Shown: positions 41,897 to 50,336, counted from the stretch's first letter. The stretch is DNA of 64,000 nucleotides from Candidatus Denitrolinea symbiosum (GCA_017312345.1 BLAA01000003.1:62001-126000); one strand, 5' to 3'. Numbers and translations are program-made. Notes: a model not told the origin generated them from the sequence alone.

Positions 41897-43416
41897 ACGC
41901 GGCTCTGATAACATGGATGATCGCGCTTCCGCTGGGCGCGTCCCCGCTCGTGTATTTGGCGGGACGGCTTGGCGTGCATAAAGCGGAGTTGAACGGACGC
42001 TCGGCGCTGGTGCGCGGCCTGGCTTTATTGGTCCTGCTGGGCGCCTGGATCGTCTTCATTTTAGGCTGGCCCGGGTTCCTCGCCGGCGGCGCTCGCTTGC
42101 CATTCGCTTTCGAGTCGATTGACATGCAGGCGGACGGCCTGAGCGTTTTACTGGCGGCCATGACGCTGACGCTGGGGACTCTCGTAGTCCTGTTCTCGGG
42201 CCCGTATATCGCCCGGGAAGCAGGCGAGGAAAAATACTACGCCATGCTGCTGGCGATGATCGGGATCATGATCGGGCTGGGATGCGCCAACGATCTGTTC
42301 AATCTGTGGATGTGGTTCGAGGCGATGGCCGTCTCTTCGTACCTGTTGGTGGCGTTCTACCGCGAACGTTCGGCCGCGCTCGAAGCGGGCGTGAAGTACC
42401 TCGTGCAAAGCGCGGCGGGATCGGCTCTGGTCCTGCTGGGAATTGCGCTGGTTTTGGCGAACACCGGCACATTGTCCCTGAACGCGATCCGGGAGACCGT
42501 CACGGCCATGCCCGCGCCGCCGTTGGGACTATCCCTGGCGGGCGCGCTGTTCGTGATCGGGTTCGGCGTGAAAGCCGCCTTTGTGCCTCTGCACACCTGG
42601 CTGCCCGACGCGCATTCGCAGGCGCCCAGCGGAATCAGCGCCATGCTGTCTGGCGTGGTGATTGAGGCCGGTTTGATTGCGATGCTGCGCGCCCTGTCCG
42701 CGCTCGGCGGATTTTCCGTGTCGTGGGGCGCGCTCCTGCTGGCGTTCGGCGCGTTGAACATGTTCTTTGGAAACCTGATGGCCCTGCGCCAGACTCAGAT
42801 CAAACGGATGCTGGCGTATTCGAGCCTGAGTCACATGGGCTATATTTTGCTCGGCCTGGGATTTGCCTTGTACAACGGTCATCCGGCCGGCGCGCAGGGC
42901 GCAGCGTTCCATCTGTTCAACCACACCATCATGAAGGGACTGGCTTTTCTCGCGGTCGGCGCGTTGATGTACGCGCTGCTGGAGCAAAGCGGAATCCATC
43001 GTCCGCTTAAAGTGGACGATCTCGCCGGCGCGGCGCGCAAGTACCCCGTGGCGAGTCTGACCTTGAGCATCGCGTTGCTGGCGCTCGGCGGCCTGCCTCC
43101 GCTGGCGGGATTCATGTCCAAGTGGCAGATCTTCGTAGCGGGTTTTCAAGGCGGCAATCCCTGGTTGATGGGATTGGTCATCTTCGCGGCGTTGAACAGC
43201 GTCCTGTCCCTGGCGTATTACGCGCCCATCGTAAATATGCTGTATCGCCGCGAACCCAGCGAGCAGGTCCAGCGCGGCGCCGCGATCCCGGTCGCCATGA
43301 CCATCCCGCTGATTTTACTGGCCCTGACAGTCGTGGTCATCGGCTTGTGGCCGGCGAGTATGAATTGGTTGACCGCGCCCGCCGCGCAAGCCTTCCTGGG
43401 TATGTTTGGGAAGTAG
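41893..43416 (+). CDS. hydrogenase ion-pumping subunit, NuoM/NuoN/HyfF-like
   Basis: 507 aa, about 14 membrane helices. Core: NLWMWFEAMAVSSYLLVAFY, GFGVKAAFVPLHTWLPDAHSQAPSGISAMLSGVVIEAGL, QIKRMLAYSSLSHMGYILLG and HLFNHTIMKGLAFLAVGAL. I start at MNAALITWM with ATGA overlap; the frame upstream is antisense-like sequence of the NuoL gene. It is the second pump module of the complex. Confidence 0.9.
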   Translation: MNAALITWMIALPLGASPLVYLAGRLGVHKAELNGRSALVRGLALLVLLGAWIVFILGWPGFLAGGARLPFAFESIDMQADGLSVLLAAMTLTLGTLVVLFSGPYIAREAGEEKYYAMLLAMIGIMIGLGCANDLFNLWMWFEAMAVSSYLLVAFYRERSAALEAGVKYLVQSAAGSALVLLGIALVLANTGTLSLNAIRETVTAMPAPPLGLSLAGALFVIGFGVKAAFVPLHTWLPDAHSQAPSGISAMLSGVVIEAGLIAMLRALSALGGFSVSWGALLLAFGALNMFFGNLMALRQTQIKRMLAYSSLSHMGYILLGLGFALYNGHPAGAQGAAFHLFNHTIMKGLAFLAVGALMYALLEQSGIHRPLKVDDLAGAARKYPVASLTLSIALLALGGLPPLAGFMSKWQIFVAGFQGGNPWLMGLVIFAALNSVLSLAYYAPIVNMLYRREPSEQVQRGAAIPVAMTIPLILLALTVVVIGLWPASMNWLTAPAAQAFLGMFGK

Positions 43417-43426
43417 GAGCGTTTCG

Positions 43427-43741
43427 ATGGCAGATTTGATCTTATCTCCGGTCTTCGCCTTCGCGATCTACGGATTGCTGGTCGCGGTCCTTTACTTGTT
43501 TGGGAAAGGCATTGCCAAGCGCGGCAAACTCAGCGACTTGAAGGTCAGCGGATACGCCAGCGGCGAGGCGCATGATCGAACGCCGGCCGCGCCTGGTTAC
43601 CGTCCGTTCTTTGTGGCGGCGCTGTTCTTCGCCATTTTGCACCTCGGCGTGTTGATGTTAGGCTCCAGCGGCCTGGCCCTCGTGAGCCTGGTCTATCTCG
43701 GCGGATTGATCCTGGCCCTGCTGGCGCTGATTTTAGGTTAG
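43427..43741 (+). CDS. small hydrogenase membrane subunit, possibly NuoA-like
   Basis: 104 aa, three membrane helices. The order helix, loop with SGYASGEAHDR, then PFFVAALFFAILHLGVLML resembles NuoA, whose loop between helices 1 and 2 has a conserved YECG; here it is YASG. A TAGGAG site precedes the ATG. It lies between the pump and the electron-transfer genes. Confidence 0.6.
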   Translation: MADLILSPVFAFAIYGLLVAVLYLFGKGIAKRGKLSDLKVSGYASGEAHDRTPAAPGYRPFFVAALFFAILHLGVLMLGSSGLALVSLVYLGGLILALLALILG

Positions 43742-43750
43742 GAACCTGTT

Positions 43751-44254
43751 ATGAATATCACACAGCCCCACTTAAAGAAATTTATGGAAAGGATGGTCAC
43801 CTGGGCGCGCGTCAATTCGCCCTGGGTGATCCATTTCAACAGCGGCTCCTGCAACGGATGCGACATCGAGATTCTCGCCACCCTGACGCCGCGCTACGAC
43901 GTGGAACGCTTCGGCATCAAACTGCGCGGCAGTCCGCGTCACGCGGACGTGTTGGTCTGCACCGGTCCCGTCACGCGTCAGGCCCGCGAACGGCTTCTGC
44001 GAATCTACGAACAAATGCCCGAGCCGAAATTCGTGGTGGCGGTGGGTTCGTGCGGAATCTCCGGCGGAGTCTTCCAGGGCTGTTACAACGTCATCGGTCA
44101 CATTGACGAGGTCCTGCCGGTGAACGCGTTCATCCCCGGCTGTCCGCCCCGCCCCGAAGCGATCATAGACGGAATCGTCAAACTGCTGCAACACGTTCAA
44201 CAAGGCGCGCCCGCGCCGCTTGCGACTCTTCCGAAACTTCAGGAGGCAGCATGA
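43751..44254 (+). CDS. [NiFe] hydrogenase small subunit, NuoB-like
   Basis: 167 aa. Ligands for the proximal [4Fe-4S] cluster are all seen: SCNGCD (C34, C37), VGSCGISGG and PGCPPRPE. It passes electrons between the NiFe site and the ferredoxin-like subunit. Overlap with the large-subunit gene is ATGA. Confidence 0.92.
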   Translation: MNITQPHLKKFMERMVTWARVNSPWVIHFNSGSCNGCDIEILATLTPRYDVERFGIKLRGSPRHADVLVCTGPVTRQARERLLRIYEQMPEPKFVVAVGSCGISGGVFQGCYNVIGHIDEVLPVNAFIPGCPPRPEAIIDGIVKLLQHVQQGAPAPLATLPKLQEAA

Positions 44255-45918
44255 CCACAGAGACTTTATTACAACGCGCGGCGGAGCTCCTGACCCCGTT
44301 CGCGAAAGACAGAGCGCGTCCCGAAAGCAACCGCCTCGACGTGGCGATTTCCGCGAACGACCTGCCCGCCGCCGCAGAGACCCTGTCGAATGCAGACTGG
44401 GGCTACCTCTCCGCGATCACGGGCATGGACCTCGCGCCCGAAGCGGACGAGCTGGAAGCGCTGTACCACTTCTGCGACAAAGCCGCGGTCACGACGCTGC
44501 GCGTGCGTTTGCCGCGCGCAGGCCGCCCGGAGATTCCCTCCATCAGTCCACAGATTCCCGCGGCGGCATTTTTCGAGCGCGAGCTGGGCGAGATGCTCGG
44601 CGTGACGGTGGTCGGCACGCCCGACCCCTCGCGGCTCTTCCTGCCGGACGACTGGCCCGAGGGCGTCTATCCCCTGCGGCGCGATTTCAAACAGGAGCAG
44701 GCCGCGCCCGTCGAGACGGCGAACCGGCCCGAGGGCGGAAGAGTCGGGAATAAGTTTATCGTGCCGATCGGTCCCCAGCATCCCGCGTTGAAGGAACCCG
44801 GTCACTTTGAATTCGAAGTGGACGGCGAGATCATCACCGGCGCGCGTATGCGGCTGGGATACGTCCATCGCGGCATTGAGAAAGCCACCGAAGAGCGCAA
44901 CTGGATTCAGAATCTCTATCTGCTCGAACGCGTCTGCGGCATTTGCTCGCACACGCATACCAGCGTGTATTCGCAGGGCGTGGAAAAACTGGCGCAGGTG
45001 GAAACGCCGCCACGCGCGCTGGCTATCCGCGAATTGGTGGCGGGACTCGAGCGCATCCACAGTCACCTGCTGTGGCTGGGCGTGGCCGCGCACGAAGCCG
45101 GGTTCGACACGCTGTTCATGTATTCGTGGCGCGACCGCGAAACCGTGATGAACCTGCTGGAGGAGTTGACCGGCAACCGCGTCAACTATTCGATCTGCGT
45201 GCTGGGCGGCGTAAAGCAGGACATCCTGCCCGAACAGGCCGCTTCCATCCATCAGGCGATTGGCTATCTCGAAGAACGCATCCGCTATTACCTGGACGTG
45301 GTGAGTTCGGACACGTTCTTTCTCCAGCGCACGCGCGGCATCGGGACCATGACCCTGGACGAAGCCAAACGCTTCGGCTCGCTCGGACCGACGGCGCGCG
45401 CCTCCGGCCTGCGGCGCGACGTGCGCCTCGACTCGCCCTACGGCGCGTACACGCGCTTCCCGGTCAGCATCGTGACCGACGAGCGCGGCGACCTGGAAGC
45501 GCGCTTCGCCGTGCGCATGAAGGAACTGCTCGTCACCTGCTCCACCATCCGCGCCATCGTGGACAACCTCCCGGCGGGCGAGTTGACCACGCGTTTCCCG
45601 CGCAAGATTCCCGCAGGCGAAACCGTCAGCCGCGTCGAAGCGCCGCGCGGCGAAGTCTTCTACTTCATCAAGAGCGGCGGCGGCGAAAGTCCGACGCGGC
45701 TCAAAATCCGCACGCCCAGTTTATGCAACTGGACTTCGGTCTTAAACAAAGCCGTCGGCCACCAACTGGCGGACGTGCCGATGCTGATCGCCGGCATGGA
45801 CCCGTGCTTCTCCTGTAACGACCGCATGGTCACCGTGCGCGGTAAGAAAGATTCGCGCTCCATGACCTGGTCCGAACTGCGCGAATACGGGATCCAAAAA
45901 TATCAAGGGCGAAGATGA
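44251..45918 (+). CDS. [NiFe] hydrogenase large subunit fused to a NuoC-like domain
   Basis: 555 aa. Residues 1-150 are a NuoC-type 30-kDa domain (FFERELGEMLGV, RLFLPDDWPEGVYPLRRDF), the rest a NuoD-like catalytic domain. Both NiFe-binding pairs are intact: RVCGICSHTH (C229, C232) and DPCFSCNDR (C519, C522), so this is a hydrogenase and not complex I. Thirty residues follow R525, matching the C-terminal peptide that a HycI-type protease removes after nickel insertion; such a protease is encoded four genes later. The NuoC-NuoD fusion is like HycE/HyfG. It oxidises or evolves H2 on the cytoplasmic side. Confidence 0.95.
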   Translation: MTTETLLQRAAELLTPFAKDRARPESNRLDVAISANDLPAAAETLSNADWGYLSAITGMDLAPEADELEALYHFCDKAAVTTLRVRLPRAGRPEIPSISPQIPAAAFFERELGEMLGVTVVGTPDPSRLFLPDDWPEGVYPLRRDFKQEQAAPVETANRPEGGRVGNKFIVPIGPQHPALKEPGHFEFEVDGEIITGARMRLGYVHRGIEKATEERNWIQNLYLLERVCGICSHTHTSVYSQGVEKLAQVETPPRALAIRELVAGLERIHSHLLWLGVAAHEAGFDTLFMYSWRDRETVMNLLEELTGNRVNYSICVLGGVKQDILPEQAASIHQAIGYLEERIRYYLDVVSSDTFFLQRTRGIGTMTLDEAKRFGSLGPTARASGLRRDVRLDSPYGAYTRFPVSIVTDERGDLEARFAVRMKELLVTCSTIRAIVDNLPAGELTTRFPRKIPAGETVSRVEAPRGEVFYFIKSGGGESPTRLKIRTPSLCNWTSVLNKAVGHQLADVPMLIAGMDPCFSCNDRMVTVRGKKDSRSMTWSELREYGIQKYQGRR

Positions 45919-45931
45919 GATTGGACATGCG

Positions 45932-46855
45932 ATGAACCTTCTGACTTCCCTGTTCTCCCTCATGATCTTTCCGGCCGGCCTCGCCCTCATCCTGAGCGGC
46001 CTGCTGTACGAATGGGCTGACCGGAAACTGGTGGCGCGCTTCCAAAACCGCGTCGGCCCGCGCTGGTTCCAGCCGTTCGCCGACATCCTCAAACTCCTGG
46101 CGAAGGAGGAGATCAAACCAAGCGGGCTGGACAGCGCGCTGTTCTACGGACTCCCCATCCTCGCCCTGACCGGCGCGTTGACCTCCGCTCTCTACGCCCC
46201 GATTCTGGGCCTGCCCCCGATTCATTCCTTCCCCGGCGATTTGATCGTCACCCTCTACCTGCTCTCGCTGCTGACCATCTCAATGGGACTGGCCGGCTGG
46301 AACGCATCAAGCCGCTTCTCGGTGATCGGCGCGACGCGTTCGCTCACGCAGTTATTCGCCTACGAAGCGCCCTTCCTGCTGGCCCTGCTCGGTCCCGCCA
46401 TCGCCGCCAACTCATGGACGATCAGGGACGTCAGCGCCTACGCCGAAAATCACTGGCTGATCCTAACCCAGCCGGTCGGATTCGTCATCGCCTTGATCGG
46501 GCTGATGGGCAAACTCGAACTCCCGCCCTTCGACGCGCCCGAAGCCGAGACCGAGATCGTGGCCGGCGCGCTGACCGAATATTCCGGTCGCGGCCTGGCT
46601 CTCTTCACCCTCGGAAAATCGGTGGAACTGGTCGTGGCGGTAAGTCTGGTGGCCGCGTTCTATCTGGGCGGCATCGGCAACCCGCTCCTGTTCCTGCTCA
46701 AGACTTTGGGCATCGTGCTGTTGATGTCGTTGCTGCAAGCCCTGCTCACCCGTCTGCGCATTGATCAGACGGTGGGCCTGTGGTGGCGTCTCGGCGCGTT
46801 ATTGGCCCTGCTCCAGATATTGGTATTGATCCTCGTGAAAGGATGGCTGGCATGA
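45932..46855 (+). CDS. hydrogenase membrane anchor, NuoH-like
   Basis: 307 aa, eight membrane helices. YEWADRKLVARFQNRVGPRWFQPFADILKLLAKEEI near the N-terminus and PPFDAPEAETEIVAGALTEYSG are the NuoH/HyfC signatures; the latter has the Glu residues of the quinone or ion channel. It anchors the hydrogenase to the pump subunits. ATGA overlap with the next gene. Confidence 0.92.
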   Translation: MNLLTSLFSLMIFPAGLALILSGLLYEWADRKLVARFQNRVGPRWFQPFADILKLLAKEEIKPSGLDSALFYGLPILALTGALTSALYAPILGLPPIHSFPGDLIVTLYLLSLLTISMGLAGWNASSRFSVIGATRSLTQLFAYEAPFLLALLGPAIAANSWTIRDVSAYAENHWLILTQPVGFVIALIGLMGKLELPPFDAPEAETEIVAGALTEYSGRGLALFTLGKSVELVVAVSLVAAFYLGGIGNPLLFLLKTLGIVLLMSLLQALLTRLRIDQTVGLWWRLGALLALLQILVLILVKGWLA

Positions 46856-47277
46856 AGATCGGCTCTATGCTCAAAGATTTGCTGGTCTCGTTTTTCTCCG
46901 CGCCGGTCACGGAGAAATATCCCTTCGAACGCCCCGAAACGGCTGAACGCTTTCGCGGCAAGTTGTATTTCGATCCCGCCAAATGCACGGGATGTAATCT
47001 CTGCTCCAAAGATTGCCCTGCGCACGCGCTGGAGATCGCGATCATCGACCGCGCCGCCAAACGCTTCGTGGCGCGCTACAATATGGATCGCTGCATCTAT
47101 TGCGCGCAATGCGTCCAGTCCTGCAAATTCAAATGTATCGGCATGTCGAGCGAGGACTGGGAACTGGCCTCGCTTCACAAGGCGCCGTTCGTGGTGAATT
47201 ATGGAAAGGAAGAAGACATTGCCGCGCTCCTGGCGAAACCTTCTCAGGGAAAAACTGTCCCCGAACCGGCCGGGTGA
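46852..47277 (+). CDS. hydrogenase polyferredoxin subunit, NuoI-like
   Basis: 141 aa. Two [4Fe-4S] motifs are present (CTGCNLCSKDCP and CIYCAQCVQSCKF). It transfers electrons between a soluble carrier, likely ferredoxin, and the NuoB-like subunit. I start at MKIGSMLKD, giving the ATGA overlap. Confidence 0.92.
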   Translation: MKIGSMLKDLLVSFFSAPVTEKYPFERPETAERFRGKLYFDPAKCTGCNLCSKDCPAHALEIAIIDRAAKRFVARYNMDRCIYCAQCVQSCKFKCIGMSSEDWELASLHKAPFVVNYGKEEDIAALLAKPSQGKTVPEPAG

Positions 47278-47731
47278 ACTTCCCGCCCCCGCGCGGACCT
47301 GCCTGGTGGGAACCGGCAGCGACCTGCGCGGAGACGATTCAGCCGGACTGGCGGTCGCGCGCGAACTGCTCCAGAACCCGCCGCGCGCCGAAAACCTGCT
47401 GATCGTGGAAGGCGGCCCCGCGCCGGAGAATTACGCCAACCGGATGCGCGCCTTTCGTCCCGAACTGGTCCTGTTCATTGACGCCGCTCACATGGACGAA
47501 ACGCCCGGCGCTGTCCGCTGGATTCCGCTGGAGATGATCGACGGCATGAGCGCCTCATCGCATTCCCTGCCGCTTTCGATCCTGGCAAAATACCTCACGC
47601 TCGAATTGAATTGCGAAGTGGGCGTGTTGGGCATCCAGCCGGAGCAAAACGAACTCGACGCGGGACTCAGCCTCCCGGTCCGCGCCGCGGCGGACGAAAT
47701 CAAAGCGGAGATCCGCCGGGTCTTTCCATAG
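47201..47731 (+). CDS. hydrogenase maturation protease, HycI family
   Basis: 176 aa. GTGSDLRGDDSAGLAVA, FIDAAHMDETPG and SSHSLPLSILAKYLTLELNCEVGVLGIQP match the HycI/HoxW endopeptidase family, with the Ni-sensing Asp and His. It cuts the C-terminal peptide of the large subunit. The first Met at 47201 overlaps the ferredoxin gene by 77 bp; a later non-ATG start near 47308 is possible because family members begin just before GTGSDLRGDD. Confidence 0.88.
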   Translation: MERKKTLPRSWRNLLREKLSPNRPGELPAPARTCLVGTGSDLRGDDSAGLAVARELLQNPPRAENLLIVEGGPAPENYANRMRAFRPELVLFIDAAHMDETPGAVRWIPLEMIDGMSASSHSLPLSILAKYLTLELNCEVGVLGIQPEQNELDAGLSLPVRAAADEIKAEIRRVFP

Positions 47732-47792
47732 GGACACCGCGCGGCCGCAAAGTCCATCGAACAAAACCGCCAAATTTCTCCACAGCCAATTA

Positions 47793-47827
47793 TTGACAAA
47801 AAGTCTATAGTTATGTAAACTATAGAC
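47793..47827 (+). promoter_or_regulatory. promoter and palindromic operator of the PadR gene
   Basis: TTGACA (47793-47798), 17-bp spacer, TAAACT (47816-47821). A perfect 10-bp inverted repeat GTCTATAGTT-ATGTA-AACTATAGAC (47803-47827) covers the spacer and -10 box, as expected for an autoregulated PadR repressor. AAGGAG follows before the ATG at 47843. Confidence 0.75.
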
Positions 47828-47842
47828 AAAGGAGAACTGCTT

Positions 47843-48202
47843 ATGCCCGGTGGAAGAGGCCACGGCGGACGCCGCAAAATGTTTTTTCTCGAATCGTGCC
47901 TGCTGGCGCTTCTGCACCGCGAGCCCGGCTACGGATACAGCCTGATGGACGGCCTGAAGGAATTCGGCTTCCAGCCCGACGAAACAGACATCAGCGTCCT
48001 CTACCGCGCCCTGCGCAACCTGGAGACCGCCGGTCTCGTGGTCAGTTCGTGGGGCCAGGAAAGCCTCGGCCCCCAGCGGCGCGTCTACACCATCACCCCA
48101 CAGGGCGAAGCGGCGCTCTCCGAATGGATCGAATCCCTGCGCCAGCGGCGCAAGGAAATCGAGGCGCTTGAAGCGGCGTACGACGCTGTCAAGAAAAAGT
48201 AA
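47843..48202 (+). CDS. PadR family transcriptional regulator
   Basis: 119 aa. The winged helix is seen in FFLESCLLALLHREPGYGYSLMDGLKEF and ISVLYRALRNLETAGLVVSSW, with the wing around GPQRRVYTITPQGEAAL and a C-terminal dimer helix. The N-terminus is His/Gly/Arg-rich (PGGRGHGGRR). It probably represses its own promoter and the two small genes downstream. Confidence 0.9.
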   Translation: MPGGRGHGGRRKMFFLESCLLALLHREPGYGYSLMDGLKEFGFQPDETDISVLYRALRNLETAGLVVSSWGQESLGPQRRVYTITPQGEAALSEWIESLRQRRKEIEALEAAYDAVKKK

Positions 48203-48230
48203 CCGACAAGGCATACGAAAGGAGTACAAC

Positions 48231-48470
48231 ATGCCATTCCAGGATGGAACTGGACCGCAAGGACAAGGTCCACGCACAGGACGCGGACAAGGCAACTGCA
48301 ACGGTCAGGGCGGAACGGGAGGCGGACGCGGCCTCGGTCGCGGTCGCGGCTTCGGACGCGGCCGCGGCGGAGTCAACCTCCAGCAGGGCGCATCCCCGCT
48401 CAAAGCGCGGCTCGACGCGCTGCAAACCGCCATCGAAAAACTGTCCGAGAAGATCGGGCAGGGAAAGTAG
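48231..48470 (+). CDS. DUF5320 family Gly/Arg-rich protein
   Basis: 79 aa. MPFQDGTGPQGQGPRTGRGQGNC matches the start of DUF5320 proteins, usually encoded beside NifX-like metal-binding proteins. A GR-repeat middle and a C-terminal coiled coil (ARLDALQTAIEKLSEKI) follow. GGAG precedes the ATG. Function unknown. Confidence 0.8.
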   Translation: MPFQDGTGPQGQGPRTGRGQGNCNGQGGTGGGRGLGRGRGFGRGRGGVNLQQGASPLKARLDALQTAIEKLSEKIGQGK

Positions 48471-48482
48471 CGAGTAGAAAGA

Positions 48483-48899
48483 ATGAAAATTGCCGCCATC
48501 ACCGACGATGAGAAGACCATCAGCCAGCACTTTGGACGGGCGCAATACTATCTGGTCGCCACCGTGGAAAACGGACAGATCGTCCAGCGCGAGACGCGTC
48601 CCAAACTCGGACACAACCACTTTTCCAGCCAGCCGCATGAACACGAGCATGAACATGGCGCGGAAGGCCACAGGCATCGCCACGGCGCGGACCCGGCCTC
48701 GCATGAGAAGCACATGCAAATGTCCGAAGCCATCGCCGATTGCGAAGCCCTGCTCTGCCGCGGCATGGGACGCGGCGCCTACGAAAGCCTGAAGGCGCGC
48801 GGCATCCGTCCCCTGCTCACCGACATCGCCGGCATAGACGAAGCCGTCCTCGCTTACGCCAACGGCCAGATCGTGGACCACCTCGAAAAGCTGCATTGA
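48483..48899 (+). CDS. NifX/NifB-type dinitrogenase cofactor-family protein with a His-rich loop
   Basis: 138 aa. It has the single-domain fold of this family (MKIAAITDDEKTISQHFGRAQYYLV, CEALLCRGMGRGAYESLKARGIRPLLTD). Between strands it carries a His-rich insert (about residues 52-68, HEHEHEHGAEGHRHRHG), suggesting zinc or nickel binding. With no nif genes nearby, a metal or FeS-cluster carrier role is more likely than nitrogen fixation; nickel for the upstream hydrogenase is a possibility. Confidence 0.82.
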   Translation: MKIAAITDDEKTISQHFGRAQYYLVATVENGQIVQRETRPKLGHNHFSSQPHEHEHEHGAEGHRHRHGADPASHEKHMQMSEAIADCEALLCRGMGRGAYESLKARGIRPLLTDIAGIDEAVLAYANGQIVDHLEKLH

Positions 48900-48902
48900 C
48901 GG

Positions 48903-48935
48903 AACGGCGCTCCGCGTAAAATACGGAGCGCCGTT
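48903..48935 (+). terminator. strong hairpin after the NifX-like gene
   Basis: 12-bp stem AACGGCGCTCCG / CGGAGCGCCGTT with a 9-nt loop, 3 bp after the stop codon. An A-run instead of a T-run follows, so intrinsic termination is doubtful. Confidence 0.4.
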
Positions 48936-48985
48936 AAAAACTAAATTAGCCAGCCCTCCAAAAAGAAAAAAAGCACGGAGAAACA

Positions 48986-50086
48986 ATGAAAAAAAACGCC
49001 GCGCTCAAAGCGATCCTGCTGGCGGGGATGTTCCTGCTGTTTCCTGCCGCGGCGCGCGCGCAGACCGGCCAGCCGGCGGTGCGCGCCGTCCTTTTCTACT
49101 CCCCCACCTGCGGTCATTGCGAACTCGTGATCGCCGAGACGCTCATCCCGATGACCAAGCGCTACGGCGACCAATTGCAGATCCTGGGCGTGGACGTCAG
49201 CCAGCCGCAAGGCTCCGAACTCTTTTCCGCGGCCCTGCAAAAGTTCGGCCTGGAGCGCGGCGGAGTCCCATTCCTCGTGATTGACAACATCTATTTGGTC
49301 GGTTCGCAGGAAATCCCCGAACGTTTCCCGGGCATGGTGGAAACCTACCTGGCGCAAGGCGGGCTGGACTGGCCGAATCTGCCCGGGCTGGAGGGCGCCC
49401 TCCCTGCGGGGACTTCGCAGACTTCGCCCCCCGAGCCGCTCACGCCAGATTCGACTCACCTCGACAAAGCCTCCTGGCGTGAACGTTTCGCCCGCGACCC
49501 CCTGGGGAATTCCCTCTCCGTGGTCATACTGACGGGGATGCTGGGCGCGGCCGTCTGGGCTGTTGTCCTCTTCCGAAAACCGGACGGCGGCGCCAGCCTT
49601 AAAGACAATTGGAGCTGGGCGATCCTCGCTCTGTCCATCGCGGGGACGCTCGTGGCGGGCTACCTCGCCTACGTGGAAACCGCCCAGGTCGAGGCGGTCT
49701 GCGGTCCCGTCGGAGACTGCAACACCGTCCAGCAGAGCGAGTACGCGCGGCTGTTCGGCGTCCTGCCCATCGGAATGCTGGGACTGATCGGATACGCGGG
49801 CATCGTCATCGCCTGGGCGGTCGGCCGCTTCGCAGACGGTCAGCCCGGCAAATTGGCCGCGCTGGCCTTATTCGGGATGACCGCAGCGGGCGCGCTCTTC
49901 TCGATCTATCTGACCTTCCTCGAACCCTTCGTGATCGGCGCCACCTGCGCCTGGTGCCTGACCTCCGCGGTATTGATGACGGTATTGATGCTGCTGTCCG
50001 TCAAACCCGCCAAAGCCGCGCTTTCCCGGCCGTCTCACGTTGGCAAAAGCCGGGCGCTTCCGAAGCCGTCATTGCGTGGACATTAG
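48986..50086 (+). CDS. thioredoxin-like/VKOR fusion, disulfide-forming membrane protein
   Basis: 366 aa. Signal sequence, an extracytoplasmic thioredoxin-like domain with active site CGHC (about residues 41-44), a short linker, then a five-helix VKOR domain with VCGPVGDCNTVQQSEYA and the redox pair in CAWC. It oxidises Cys pairs of exported proteins and passes electrons to quinones. The order Trx then VKOR is opposite to the common bacterial VKOR-Trx fusion. It would suit the many cytochromes and exported redox proteins encoded downstream. Confidence 0.87.
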   Translation: MKKNAALKAILLAGMFLLFPAAARAQTGQPAVRAVLFYSPTCGHCELVIAETLIPMTKRYGDQLQILGVDVSQPQGSELFSAALQKFGLERGGVPFLVIDNIYLVGSQEIPERFPGMVETYLAQGGLDWPNLPGLEGALPAGTSQTSPPEPLTPDSTHLDKASWRERFARDPLGNSLSVVILTGMLGAAVWAVVLFRKPDGGASLKDNWSWAILALSIAGTLVAGYLAYVETAQVEAVCGPVGDCNTVQQSEYARLFGVLPIGMLGLIGYAGIVIAWAVGRFADGQPGKLAALALFGMTAAGALFSIYLTFLEPFVIGATCAWCLTSAVLMTVLMLLSVKPAKAALSRPSHVGKSRALPKPSLRGH

Positions 50087-50146
50087 AGAACGTCCGTTGC
50101 ACGTCTAATTATTTTCAACCGACTACCTTACTTTGGGCCACTACCC

Positions 50147-50182
50147 AATCGGGCCAGACGCGTTTTGCAGTCTGGCCCGATT
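50147..50182 (+). terminator. intrinsic terminator after the VKOR gene
   Basis: 13-bp stem AATCGGGCCAGAC / GTCTGGCCCGATT with a 10-nt loop and a T4GTT tail. Confidence 0.88.
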
Positions 50183-50268
50183 TTGTTCAGAGGCTGCGCT
50201 GCGCCCTCTTGGATGGGCATCTTGTTAATGTGACGTTAATCTTAACTTATCGTGACACTCGCCACTAT

Positions 50269-50284
50269 GGTGAAATACTTCACA
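50269..50284 (+). promoter_or_regulatory. CRP/FNR-like palindrome upstream of the ArsR gene
   Basis: GGTGA-AATACT-TCACA matches 9 of 10 arms of the TGTGA-N6-TCACA consensus. It lies 53 bp before the arsR-type ATG; the -10 is uncertain (TATTAT at 50289 or TATATC at 50313). Confidence 0.4.
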
Positions 50285-50336
50285 ATAGTATTATCCACGC
50301 CATATATCCGTTTATTCGCATAAAGGCAACAACTGT

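Noticed and set aside
44251..45918. Reading the NuoB/CD/H/I genes as part of respiratory complex I
   Set aside because: The NuoD-like protein keeps both CxxC nickel-binding pairs and a cleavable tail, and NuoE/F/G are absent.
47201..47277. A frameshift fusing the ferredoxin-like subunit and the maturation protease
   Set aside because: Both products have full-length family features; the 77-bp overlap is better explained by a later start of the protease.
48903..48935. Perfect hairpin as an intrinsic terminator for the NifX-like gene
   Set aside because: No T-run follows on the plus strand; listed only as a low-confidence hairpin.
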